Assembly (NCBI RefSeq): GCF_030732095.1
Contig: NZ_JAVAMQ010000013.1
Location: forward strand, 1 to 64,000
Length of the DNA: 64,000 nt
Direction of reading: 5' to 3'
Source of the DNA: Paracoccus spongiarum
GTDB taxonomy: Bacteria > Pseudomonadota > Alphaproteobacteria > Rhodobacterales > Rhodobacteraceae
Under the pieces are notes generated by a model. That model made no database searches and was not told where the DNA came from. It saw nothing but the letters and a program-made list of their open reading frames with translations. Below, piece after piece: positions 57,117-64,000 of the stretch. Both the position numbers and the translations under genes were made by a program. Each line of letters starts with the position of its first letter. The stretch's first letter is position 1.

Positions 57117-58190
57117 ATGGCATCGCTGGACCAGCAGATCACCGACAGTCAGAAACAGGTCTCTCTGGCGCAGGACAAGATTTCGCAGATGACGGCGGCT
57201 CTGGACCGGGTGACCGCGCAGGCCGATGCGGCCGCGCTGCCCGTGGATGTGGCCAATGCCACGCTGGCCGATGTCCACGCGCACACCGAGGCGATGAACG
57301 CCAATATCGCCGAGCTCATCATGGGGCTGGACGACGTCACGGCGGGCTTCAGCCGCGATTTCGAGGAATTGCGCAGCAAGACCGGCTGGGAGAAATTCGT
57401 CGGCATCTTCGCCAGCGGCAAGTCCGAGGCGATGCGGCAGGAACGGCTGCGCGCCGCCAGCATCGACGACAAGCTGCAGGACCTGCTGGCCAAGTCCGAC
57501 AGCATCACCCGGCTGTTGCAGGGCCAGCTGGACCTGCTGAACGACCAGAAGGCGAAGGTCGAGGCGAACCTGACCCAGACCCTGGCCGAGCGCGAGGAGA
57601 CCGTCGCCACGCTGGAAGGCCTGCGCGACCGCATCAAGGCGATGGACCCGCAGCTGATCGAGCTGGAAAACAGGGTCGCAAGCACCACCGACCCGACCGA
57701 TCGCACCCGGCTGGAAACCGAACTGGCCAATGCCAACAAGGATCACAACGCTCTGGTGCAGGACGAACAGGTGGCACTGGCCAAGTCGCAGACGCTGGAG
57801 CGCTATATCGAGGCCGGCAAGACCTGGGTGGACAGCCTGCAGAACCAAGCCGCGACGCAGATGGTGCTGATCAACAAGCTGCAGACCGACACGCGCCAGC
57901 GGGTGGTGCTGTATGACGCGCTGACCAAATCGCTGAAGACCGCGCAGCAGCAGGACGTGGCCCACCGCATCAACGAGATCGGCGTCAGGACCGACCAGGA
58001 GGCGCAGGCCGCCATGGCCGCCATCGGCACCGCCACCAACGACCGGATGGCCGACATGCTCGAGGCGCATGGCGATCACATGGTCTTCGCGCGCAAGGTG
58101 CTGGAGGAAAAGGCCAAGGCCGACGAACGCTTTGCCCGCCGCTTTGCCGAGATCGTCAAGAAGCACGACAGCAACCTCTACGGCGGCTAG
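57117..58190 (+). CDS. Coiled-coil protein (TelA-like?)
   Basis: A 357-residue, almost entirely helical soluble protein. Long coiled-coil stretches lie at about 5-50, 130-215 and 230-300, with Gln/Asp/Leu-rich heptads and no membrane segment. The layout resembles TelA-type toxic anion resistance proteins but the match is weak. The ATG at 57117 follows a strong GGAGGGAGG site. It starts a co-directional operon of at least seven genes around a AAA+ ATPase. Confidence 0.7.
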   Translation: MASLDQQITDSQKQVSLAQDKISQMTAALDRVTAQADAAALPVDVANATLADVHAHTEAMNANIAELIMGLDDVTAGFSRDFEELRSKTGWEKFVGIFASGKSEAMRQERLRAASIDDKLQDLLAKSDSITRLLQGQLDLLNDQKAKVEANLTQTLAEREETVATLEGLRDRIKAMDPQLIELENRVASTTDPTDRTRLETELANANKDHNALVQDEQVALAKSQTLERYIEAGKTWVDSLQNQAATQMVLINKLQTDTRQRVVLYDALTKSLKTAQQQDVAHRINEIGVRTDQEAQAAMAAIGTATNDRMADMLEAHGDHMVFARKVLEEKAKADERFARRFAEIVKKHDSNLYGG

Positions 58191-58193
58191 GTC

Positions 58194-59327
58194 GTGGCCG
58201 AGACGGGCAATCTGGACGCCGATCATCGACGGCTGGACGACGATCTGGCCGCGCGTGCCTATTTCGACCGGATGCGGCGCATCGCCGCCGTGCTGCCCCC
58301 CGCGCTGGCCGAGACGGTGCGCGACGGACTGTTCTCGCGCGTCGAGACCGAGGTGATCGGTGCCTACCTCTCTGCGCTGGCGGCCAGCCTCGACGCGCTG
58401 GCGATGAAATACCTGGTGTCGGGCCGGATCGAGGGCCCGCTGCGCCGGCACGTGACCATCGACATCCACGAATCGGGCTTTCCGGTCTGGTCCGAGATTG
58501 CCCAGACCGCCGCCGACGCCGCGCAGGCGGCCGAGGAACTGGCCCGGACTGCTGCGCCCGAGACGATCAAGGACGACATGATCCGGCAGATCGTGGGCGA
58601 GCTGACGATTCCCACGCGGCTGCAATACGCGATGTCGCAGCGGCTGTACTACGAGGCGCTGGCGCGGGGCGGGCTGTTCTGGCCGCAGATGCATCCGCAG
58701 GGCTACTGGCTGTCGGGCAACGACCGGCAGCGGCGGCGCTGGCTGTTGCATTGGGCGGTCTATGACAGCCAGCTGAACGTGCCGGTGCTGTATCTGATGG
58801 ACGCCGATGACAGCGGCCGGCGGCCGCTGGCCGAGGATCCGAAACGCTGGCCCGAGGTGCGGGCGCATCTGCTGGCCCAATCGGTGACGGCGCTGCAATT
58901 GGTGACCATCGCGCAGGGCTTTGATCGCGATTTCGACACGCTGCATCCCATGCGTTTGCGCCGGATCGTGCTGGGTCCGGTCTATGCGCAGGGCCTCACC
59001 CTGCAGGAGGGGCCGATCCGGCAGGTGTTGCAGGACGCCGGCGCCCCCTCGGGCGAGGATTGGGCGATGGCGATGACGGTCGAGGATCTGCAATCCGAAC
59101 GCGCAACACTGGAAAGCAGCGGCCTGTTCGGTGTCACCGAACGGCAGGTGTTCCGGCTTGACCCGCTGAATGCGCATGGCGCGGGGCAGGGGGCCAGCGC
59201 AGCCAGCCGGTTCCTGATCCTGCCGCAGCGCCCCTATCAGGCGCTGGCCGCGATGGACCCGCCGGGTTTCCGTGACATCCGCAAATATGTCCCCGGCCCG
59301 GATGGCCGGGTGGTGGGGTATCGCTGA
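58194..59327 (+). CDS. Protein of unknown function in AAA+ operon
   Basis: A 377-residue soluble protein I do not recognise. The first 130 residues are helical with a DLAARAYFDRMRRIAAVLPPALA start. The middle has the tract RLQYAMSQRLYYEALARGGLFWPQMH, and the C-terminal half is rich in aromatic residues (RRRWLLHWAVYDSQLNVPVLYLMDADD). The start is GTG, three bases after the coiled-coil stop, so the genes are co-translated. Its stop overlaps the next ATG by 1 base (TGATGG). Confidence 0.75.
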   Translation: MAETGNLDADHRRLDDDLAARAYFDRMRRIAAVLPPALAETVRDGLFSRVETEVIGAYLSALAASLDALAMKYLVSGRIEGPLRRHVTIDIHESGFPVWSEIAQTAADAAQAAEELARTAAPETIKDDMIRQIVGELTIPTRLQYAMSQRLYYEALARGGLFWPQMHPQGYWLSGNDRQRRRWLLHWAVYDSQLNVPVLYLMDADDSGRRPLAEDPKRWPEVRAHLLAQSVTALQLVTIAQGFDRDFDTLHPMRLRRIVLGPVYAQGLTLQEGPIRQVLQDAGAPSGEDWAMAMTVEDLQSERATLESSGLFGVTERQVFRLDPLNAHGAGQGASAASRFLILPQRPYQALAAMDPPGFRDIRKYVPGPDGRVVGYR

Positions 59328-59878
59328 TGGCCGGGGGCGCATCGATCCTGTGGCGGCGGCTGGACCGCCCCGGACATGATGCCGCCTGGCTGCGCTTCGA
59401 GGCGGGCGAATGGCATCTGGACGGCGCGGCGGTCTGGTCCGACGCGCGAGGCCCCGCGCAGATCGCTTACAGCCTGAGTTGCGGCGAGGACTGGACCAGC
59501 CGATCGGCCCGGCTCCTGGGCAGGGTCGGCGGGCAGGGCCTGAGCCTGTCGATCCGGCGTGGAAGCGGCGGCGAATGGCGGGTGAATGGCGACGAGGTGC
59601 CTGGCAGCCACGGACTTGTCGATCTGGATCTGGGCTTTACCCCGGCCACCAACACGATCGCGTTGAACCGCCTGAAACAGGCGGGCGGCGGCGACAGCGC
59701 GGCGCTGTGGCTGGGTGGCGGGGACTGGCAGCCGCAGCCGCTGCATCAGGGCTATCGCCGCCAGCCGGACGGGGGCTGGCAGTGTCACTCGGCAGGGCAT
59801 GGCTTCCGGACGATGCTCGCCGTGAACCGGCATGGTTTCGTGACGGACTATCCCGGCCTATGGACGCAAGAGGACTGA
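59327..59878 (+). CDS. Putative glycolipid-binding domain protein
   Basis: A 183-residue protein that fits the putative glycolipid-binding family (PF06475). Family hallmarks are WRRLDRPGHDAAWLRFE at the start, the core LVDLDLGFTPATNTIALNRL with its conserved ATNT tract, and VTDYPGLW at the end. Function is poorly known. It is embedded in the AAA+ operon: its start overlaps the previous stop by 1 base and its stop abuts the ATPase ATG, so it is part of the unit rather than an insertion. Confidence 0.8.
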   Translation: MAGGASILWRRLDRPGHDAAWLRFEAGEWHLDGAAVWSDARGPAQIAYSLSCGEDWTSRSARLLGRVGGQGLSLSIRRGSGGEWRVNGDEVPGSHGLVDLDLGFTPATNTIALNRLKQAGGGDSAALWLGGGDWQPQPLHQGYRRQPDGGWQCHSAGHGFRTMLAVNRHGFVTDYPGLWTQED

Positions 59879-61813
59879 ATGGACGCCCGCAACGAGATGG
59901 AACTGCCCGAGGACGAGGTGCGGCGGCATTATCCGCAGGCGCTGGCGCTGCTGACCGGCTTTGAACATGCCCCGCGCCTTGGCCGTGCGGCGCCGCAGCC
60001 GGCCGCGGCCGAACGCTCGCCCGGGATCGCCGCGGCGGGCGCGGGGCGGTTCCGGCCGACCACGCCCGGGCTTGCGGGGCGATCCACGGCGCGGCCCGAC
60101 GGGGTGCGACTGCTGGAACGGATCGAGGATGCGGGCGGCGACGACCTGCTGACGCCGGCGGCGGCGACCATGGCGCGGGTGCTGCGGCGTGCCATCGCGA
60201 TCGCGCTGGCCGTGGCCGACGAGGTCGCGGCGCGGTCCGGCGCGGCCGAGTTGAAGCGCATCAACCTGGAGACCCGCCTGCCCGCCGAGCGCCACCAGGA
60301 ATTCGCCGAACTTCTGGCGGTCGAATCGCTGGCCGCGCTGTCGGTGCTGGCGAATGCGGTCGGCTTTCTTCTGGCCGAACATGCCGGCCAGCAGACCGCC
60401 GATGGCGTCACCGTGGACGAGGTGCTGACCGACAACCCGCTGACCGCGCTGCAGGGCGCGCTGTGGGATCTGGACCAGAACCTGGCGCGCATGGCGCAGG
60501 GCGACGACATGCTGATTGCCGTCGCGCTGGCCTGGGCCGAGACGCTGTCGGCCGCGGTCGCCGCGCGTGGCGAAAGCGCGCCGCGCATCCGCGCCTTCAC
60601 CGGCGCCGCCTGGCGTGTCGAGGCCGACGAATTCCCCATCGCGGGCTTTACCCCGGCCACCAAGGCGCATGGCGGCCCGGTCGCCATGGCCTTCAAGAAG
60701 CCCGAGGAGGTGATCGGCAATGCCATCGCCAAGCATCAGGCGCTGCGGCTGGCGCGGATGCTGGTCGCCTATGATTTCGAACGGATGGCCAATCCCTTCG
60801 TGGAACTGGGCGGGTTCACCTTCACCTTCCTCGGCGATGGCCGGCCGGGAACCGGCAAGACCACGCTGATCCAGATGATGGCCGGCGTGGTGAACGACTA
60901 TTGCCAGATGGCCGGCTATCCGTTCCGCTATCGCAACCTGTCGGTGGACAACATCGACAGCTATCAGGGCAAGTCGGGCCAGAATGCGCGCGCCTTCATC
61001 AACGCGATCATCGACCCCAAGGTCATCGGCTTCGGCACCATCGACGACATCGACCAGATCGCCGGACGCCGCGGGGACCGGCAGTCCTCCTCTGGCCAGC
61101 AGGAGATCACCGCCGTGCTGATGGAGGCCTTTGCCGGCGCTTCGACGGTGGTACGCGGCAACGCGACCTTCGGGATGTTCTCGAACCACGCCGAGTCGAT
61201 CGACGATGCGCTGCGCCAGCGTGCCGGCGCGCGCTTCCTGATCGACGGCCCGAAGACCCGGGAGGACTATATCGACATCCTCGCCCTGCTGCTGGGCCGC
61301 CGACACCAGATCCCGGTGGGTCAGCACGACCTGATGGGCGCGCAGGTCATCCGCCGGGCTGTGGCGGCCGAATATGCCGGCCACTCGCGCCCCGCCGAAC
61401 CGGGGCTGATCCGCGTGTTCGACGCGGTCCGGCGCGACCATGGCGACCTCGAGGATCTGGCCGAGCTTGGCAGCTATCTCTTTGCCATTGCCGAGGCCGA
61501 GCCGCGCTTTACCGGCCGGGCGGTGAAGAACATCACCGATGCGGTGAAGGCTCGCGCGATGGATTTCGACATGCCCGACGCGTGGTTCGAGACGCCCGAG
61601 CCCTTCCTGCGCCAGCCCTATGATCGCAAGCTGGAGATGATCGAGGCGCTGCGCCTGCCGATCACCACCGAGATGGTCGTGCAGGAGATCAACCGCTATG
61701 CCGACAGCGAATGGCGCTATTCCGACAGCGCCGACGAGAACGCCATCGAAGAGGCCGTGCGCAGCATGGAGCGGCTGGCCGAAGCCAAGCGGCGCTTCGA
61801 GGGGGGCACATGA
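59879..61813 (+). CDS. AAA+ ATPase of unknown system
   Basis: A 644-residue AAA+ protein. About 310 N-terminal residues have no recognised domain (helical, Ala-rich). The ATPase core has Walker A DGRPGTGKTTLIQ at about 319-331, Walker B VIGFGTIDDIDQI at about 382-394, sensor 1 in ATFGMFSNHAES, and an arginine-finger-like DALRQRAGARF. It is most like the single-AAA group rather than ClpX or FtsH. Its stop overlaps the next start by 4 bases (ATGA). Likely an energy-dependent remodeller; the substrate could be one of the operon proteins. Confidence 0.82.
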   Translation: MDARNEMELPEDEVRRHYPQALALLTGFEHAPRLGRAAPQPAAAERSPGIAAAGAGRFRPTTPGLAGRSTARPDGVRLLERIEDAGGDDLLTPAAATMARVLRRAIAIALAVADEVAARSGAAELKRINLETRLPAERHQEFAELLAVESLAALSVLANAVGFLLAEHAGQQTADGVTVDEVLTDNPLTALQGALWDLDQNLARMAQGDDMLIAVALAWAETLSAAVAARGESAPRIRAFTGAAWRVEADEFPIAGFTPATKAHGGPVAMAFKKPEEVIGNAIAKHQALRLARMLVAYDFERMANPFVELGGFTFTFLGDGRPGTGKTTLIQMMAGVVNDYCQMAGYPFRYRNLSVDNIDSYQGKSGQNARAFINAIIDPKVIGFGTIDDIDQIAGRRGDRQSSSGQQEITAVLMEAFAGASTVVRGNATFGMFSNHAESIDDALRQRAGARFLIDGPKTREDYIDILALLLGRRHQIPVGQHDLMGAQVIRRAVAAEYAGHSRPAEPGLIRVFDAVRRDHGDLEDLAELGSYLFAIAEAEPRFTGRAVKNITDAVKARAMDFDMPDAWFETPEPFLRQPYDRKLEMIEALRLPITTEMVVQEINRYADSEWRYSDSADENAIEEAVRSMERLAEAKRRFEGGT

Positions 61814-63195
61814 AACGCCTCATCGAGAAGGGCCTGATGTTCGGCAACCTGATCCGGGTGGATTCGCCCGCCTGGGTCAGCCTTTACAACCGCGCGCTGC
61901 AGAAGATCACCGGCCGGCAGACCGCGCTGGCCGAGTTTCACATCGACATTTCGGGCCATTCGCCCGAGATCGGCGACGAGTTCGGCGACATGGACTATCT
62001 CGCCCCCGAGGGCGGCAACCGCCATTTCATCCTCCTGACGACCGAGCAGAAATCGGCGCCGATGCTGAATGCCGATCTGTCGGTGCTGCGCGACGTGCTG
62101 CGCGGCTTCATCACGCAGAACGAAAGCCAGCTTTTCAGCCTGACCGCGCGCGACGCCGTCCTGGGCGAGATCGACGACCGCATCTGGCAGCTGGCCGAAC
62201 CGGCCGACCTGCCGCAGATCCGCCGCCTCAGCGTCACCGCCGACACCACCGGCGGCCATGTGGCCGAGGCCGACCGGCTCGCCGCCATGATCGACCGCTT
62301 TCGCAGCCGGCCCGACGGCTGGTGGGACGACGTGCTGATCGCGCAGATGATCGAACAGGCGCGCAAGTCTGGCGACGTGACCCGCAACCCGGTGCGGCTG
62401 GCCCATACCGAGTTCGACGTGGCCGATTTCTGGGCGGCGGATTTCGGCGGGGTCTATCTGATCCGCTCGGCCCGCGAGCCGGCGATGATCTTTGCCGATC
62501 CGGCGCGAAAGGCCGAGGTTCAGGGCTTCCTCGCGATGTCGGTCGGCGATCGCCACCAGATCGCCGCCTGGCTGGCCCGCAATGCGCTGGCCGAACCCGT
62601 CATCTCGGCGCGCGGGGCCGACGCCGCGCCGATCCTGCGCCAGAAGATCGACTTCATCCTGGCCGATGCGGCTGTGCGGCTGGGGCTGGACACGGGCGAT
62701 GGCGGGCGCGCCGCGCTGCGCCGCGCGGCGGCCCGGATGGGGACAGACCTGCCGCCCGAGATCCGCGGCCTTTCGGCGCTGCACCGCTATGCCGAACAGG
62801 GCGGCGACTGGCCGGTGATCGACAGCGCGGACCCGGCTTATTTCTACGCCATCCGCGCCACGCCCGGCCCGGCCCGAGATCTGGTGAACCGGCTTCTGGC
62901 CGAACTTGCCCCGCATGACCTGCGCCTGCTGTTCATGACCCACAAGCCCCTGTTCTATCGTCTCTACCAGACATGGCCCGACGCCAAGCGCGACTATGTG
63001 GCCGAGATGCTGGCCCGCGAATATGCGATCGACAAGCAGGGCACCCGCGAAGCCCTTTTCGGCCCCGAACCGGGCATGTCGGACACCGATCCCGCCCCGC
63101 GCCGGCAGGCGGCGGGGCCTTGGGGGCCGGCGCGCGTCAGCCTGTCCGAGGCCGGGCTTCCTCGCCCGGCCGGGCCCTGGGGGGCCGCCCGATGA
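61810..63195 (+). CDS. DUF6638-like unknown protein
   Basis: A 461-residue soluble protein that resembles what is annotated in Rhodobacteraceae as DUF6638; I am not certain of the number. Visible blocks are KRLIEKGLMFGNLIRVDSP at the start, GNRHFILLTTEQKSAPMLNA, and a long helical tail. The last 40 residues are a low-complexity Arg/Pro/Gly tail (RRQAAGPWGPARVSLSEAG). The start overlaps the ATPase stop by ATGA, so the pair is tightly coupled. Confidence 0.65.
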   Translation: MKRLIEKGLMFGNLIRVDSPAWVSLYNRALQKITGRQTALAEFHIDISGHSPEIGDEFGDMDYLAPEGGNRHFILLTTEQKSAPMLNADLSVLRDVLRGFITQNESQLFSLTARDAVLGEIDDRIWQLAEPADLPQIRRLSVTADTTGGHVAEADRLAAMIDRFRSRPDGWWDDVLIAQMIEQARKSGDVTRNPVRLAHTEFDVADFWAADFGGVYLIRSAREPAMIFADPARKAEVQGFLAMSVGDRHQIAAWLARNALAEPVISARGADAAPILRQKIDFILADAAVRLGLDTGDGGRAALRRAAARMGTDLPPEIRGLSALHRYAEQGGDWPVIDSADPAYFYAIRATPGPARDLVNRLLAELAPHDLRLLFMTHKPLFYRLYQTWPDAKRDYVAEMLAREYAIDKQGTREALFGPEPGMSDTDPAPRRQAAGPWGPARVSLSEAGLPRPAGPWGAAR

Positions 63196-63473
63196 GCGCG
63201 CTGTTCCGGCTGATCGTGCTTGTCCTGCTGCTTGAGGCGATGTTCTATCTGCTCTTGCGGATCTACATCCGGTCCCTGCGCCGCGAGAGGCTTGAGGAAA
63301 TCTGGGATGAACGCCATCCCGCAATGGCCGGGAACAACCCGCAACGAGCCGAGTTTGTGCGCAAGGCGATGGTCGGCTATGACAAGGCGCTGAAGTCTCG
63401 GCTGTTGTGGCTGGTCTTCATCATTCCAAGCCTGGCGATCATGGCGATCGTCTGGTGGGTCAACTGGCAGTAG
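63192..63473 (+). CDS. Small two-helix membrane protein
   Basis: A 93-residue protein with membrane helices at about 5-25 (LIVLVLLLEAMFYLLLRIY) and 70-90 (LLWLVFIIPSLAIMAIVWW). The loop between is charged (RRERLEEIWDERHPAM). It overlaps the previous stop by 4 bases, and the next gene starts 11 bases later. No named family recognised. Confidence 0.75.
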   Translation: MSALFRLIVLVLLLEAMFYLLLRIYIRSLRRERLEEIWDERHPAMAGNNPQRAEFVRKAMVGYDKALKSRLLWLVFIIPSLAIMAIVWWVNWQ

Positions 63474-63484
63474 GGACAGCGCAG

Positions 63485-64000
63485 ATGCATTACGTCAAGG
63501 TCGTCATGGGGGTGCTTCTGGGCCTGCTGGTGTTCCTGTTCCTCGACTACACGTTGCCCTCGCAGAACACGCTGCGGATCACCAACACCTATAACCGCCT
63601 CACGCAGATCACCTCGTCAAACGCGATCTTCTATGCCGCCGAGGACACCGGCACGGTCGAGAACGCGGCCGGCCAGCGCGACGTGCGCTTCATCGAGGCG
63701 GTGCGCCCGAACGGCAAGGTTTTCGTCTATCGCAACGAGGATACCGGCTGGATCTGGCCGCCCTATTTCAAATATGACAGCGCCAACCTGCACGCCGAGG
63801 CGACCAACCTGAAATCCACCGCCGCCGCGCCGCAATGGGTCAGCGTCACGGCCTATGGCTGGCGGATCCCCTGGCTGACGGCCTATCCGAACGCGATCTC
63901 GATCGACACGCTGGCCAATCCGAACGAACGTCCGCGCAACTGGGGCGCACTGATCGCCTGCGTGGTGATGCTGCTGCTGCTGGCGTTGATCTGGCGCATG
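63485..64000 (+). CDS. DUF1523 family protein (partial, cut by window end)
   Basis: The first 172 residues of a DUF1523 protein. It has an N-terminal signal anchor (about 5-23, VMGVLLGLLVFLFLDYTL), then the family core LRITNTYNRLTQITSSNAIF and IEAVRPNGKVFVYRNEDTGWIWPPYFKYD, and a second membrane helix starting near residue 157 (ALIACVVMLLLLALI). The frame is open at the window edge, so the true end is outside. Confidence 0.85.
   Translation, partial: MHYVKVVMGVLLGLLVFLFLDYTLPSQNTLRITNTYNRLTQITSSNAIFYAAEDTGTVENAAGQRDVRFIEAVRPNGKVFVYRNEDTGWIWPPYFKYDSANLHAEATNLKSTAAAPQWVSVTAYGWRIPWLTAYPNAISIDTLANPNERPRNWGALIACVVMLLLLALIWRM

Noticed and set aside
57117..58190. Confident assignment as tellurite resistance protein TelA
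   Set aside because: Only the overall coiled-coil layout is similar; no specific TelA motif could be confirmed and no other tellurite genes are near.

Overview
The window is chromosomal DNA from a high-GC alphaproteobacterium, most likely a Paracoccus-like member of the Rhodobacteraceae. The evidence is very high GC with strong third-position G/C; a TrcR/DUF1013 cell-cycle regulator, DUF1127 mini-proteins, a DUF1523 protein and an IscR with a single cysteine; dense head-to-tail operons with 4-bp ATGA/GTGA overlaps; and an intergenic element built around GCGCAAATATCC seen three times. I found no rRNA, tRNA, CRISPR array, insertion sequence or prophage. This is inference from gene content, because no database search was possible.

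Region by region. 1-20.5 kb is mostly housekeeping: RNase T2, trcR, a small stress membrane protein, succinate-semialdehyde dehydrogenase, a P1-family peptidase, smpB, an ABC1/UbiB-like kinase, a mercaptopyruvate sulfurtransferase with an aromatic aminotransferase, an OmpA-family protein, ubiA, rsmE, two DUF1127 genes with near-identical terminators, msrA-prmA, a transaldolase-DUF484-xerC operon and priA. 20.5-30.6 kb is a divergent amino-sugar locus. One arm holds a MurQ-like etherase, a binding-protein-dependent sugar ABC transporter and a Gfo/Idh/MocA oxidoreductase. The other holds an N-acetylhexosamine kinase, a GntR regulator, a SIS-domain deaminase/isomerase and NagA. Each arm has a candidate promoter whose -35 box lies inside a palindromic operator candidate.

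30.6-38.4 kb is a seven-gene minus-strand operon in which every junction overlaps. It runs CDP-alcohol phosphatidyltransferase, LTA-synthase-like phosphotransferase, flippase-like membrane protein, NMT1/THI5-like binding protein, ATPase, a fused double permease and a GT4 glycosyltransferase. This mix of envelope-lipid/glycan enzymes with a NitT/TauT-type importer is unusual. 38.5-43.4 kb holds a cytochrome b561-type protein, icd, a Hint-domain protein and a DUF2235 (Tle1-like) hydrolase behind a good sigma-70 promoter. Short G-rich tandem repeats are concentrated between 27.6 and 43.4 kb.

43.4-57 kb holds an alpha/beta hydrolase diverging from iscR, a membrane protein joining a Pycsar-effector-like (PycTM) domain to a DUF3616-like propeller, purQ, a DctB/DctD-type pair whose regulator lacks the GAFTGA loop, metZ, folE2, uvrD and an ArgE/DapE-type deacylase with a C-terminal frameshift. 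57.1-64 kb is a co-directional operon of mostly unknown genes around a AAA+ ATPase: a coiled-coil protein, an unknown protein, a glycolipid-binding-fold protein, the ATPase, a DUF6638-like protein, a small membrane protein and DUF1523, which is cut by the window end. The best candidates for undescribed biology are the PycTM-DUF3616 fusion, the AAA+ operon and the seven-gene lipid/ABC operon.
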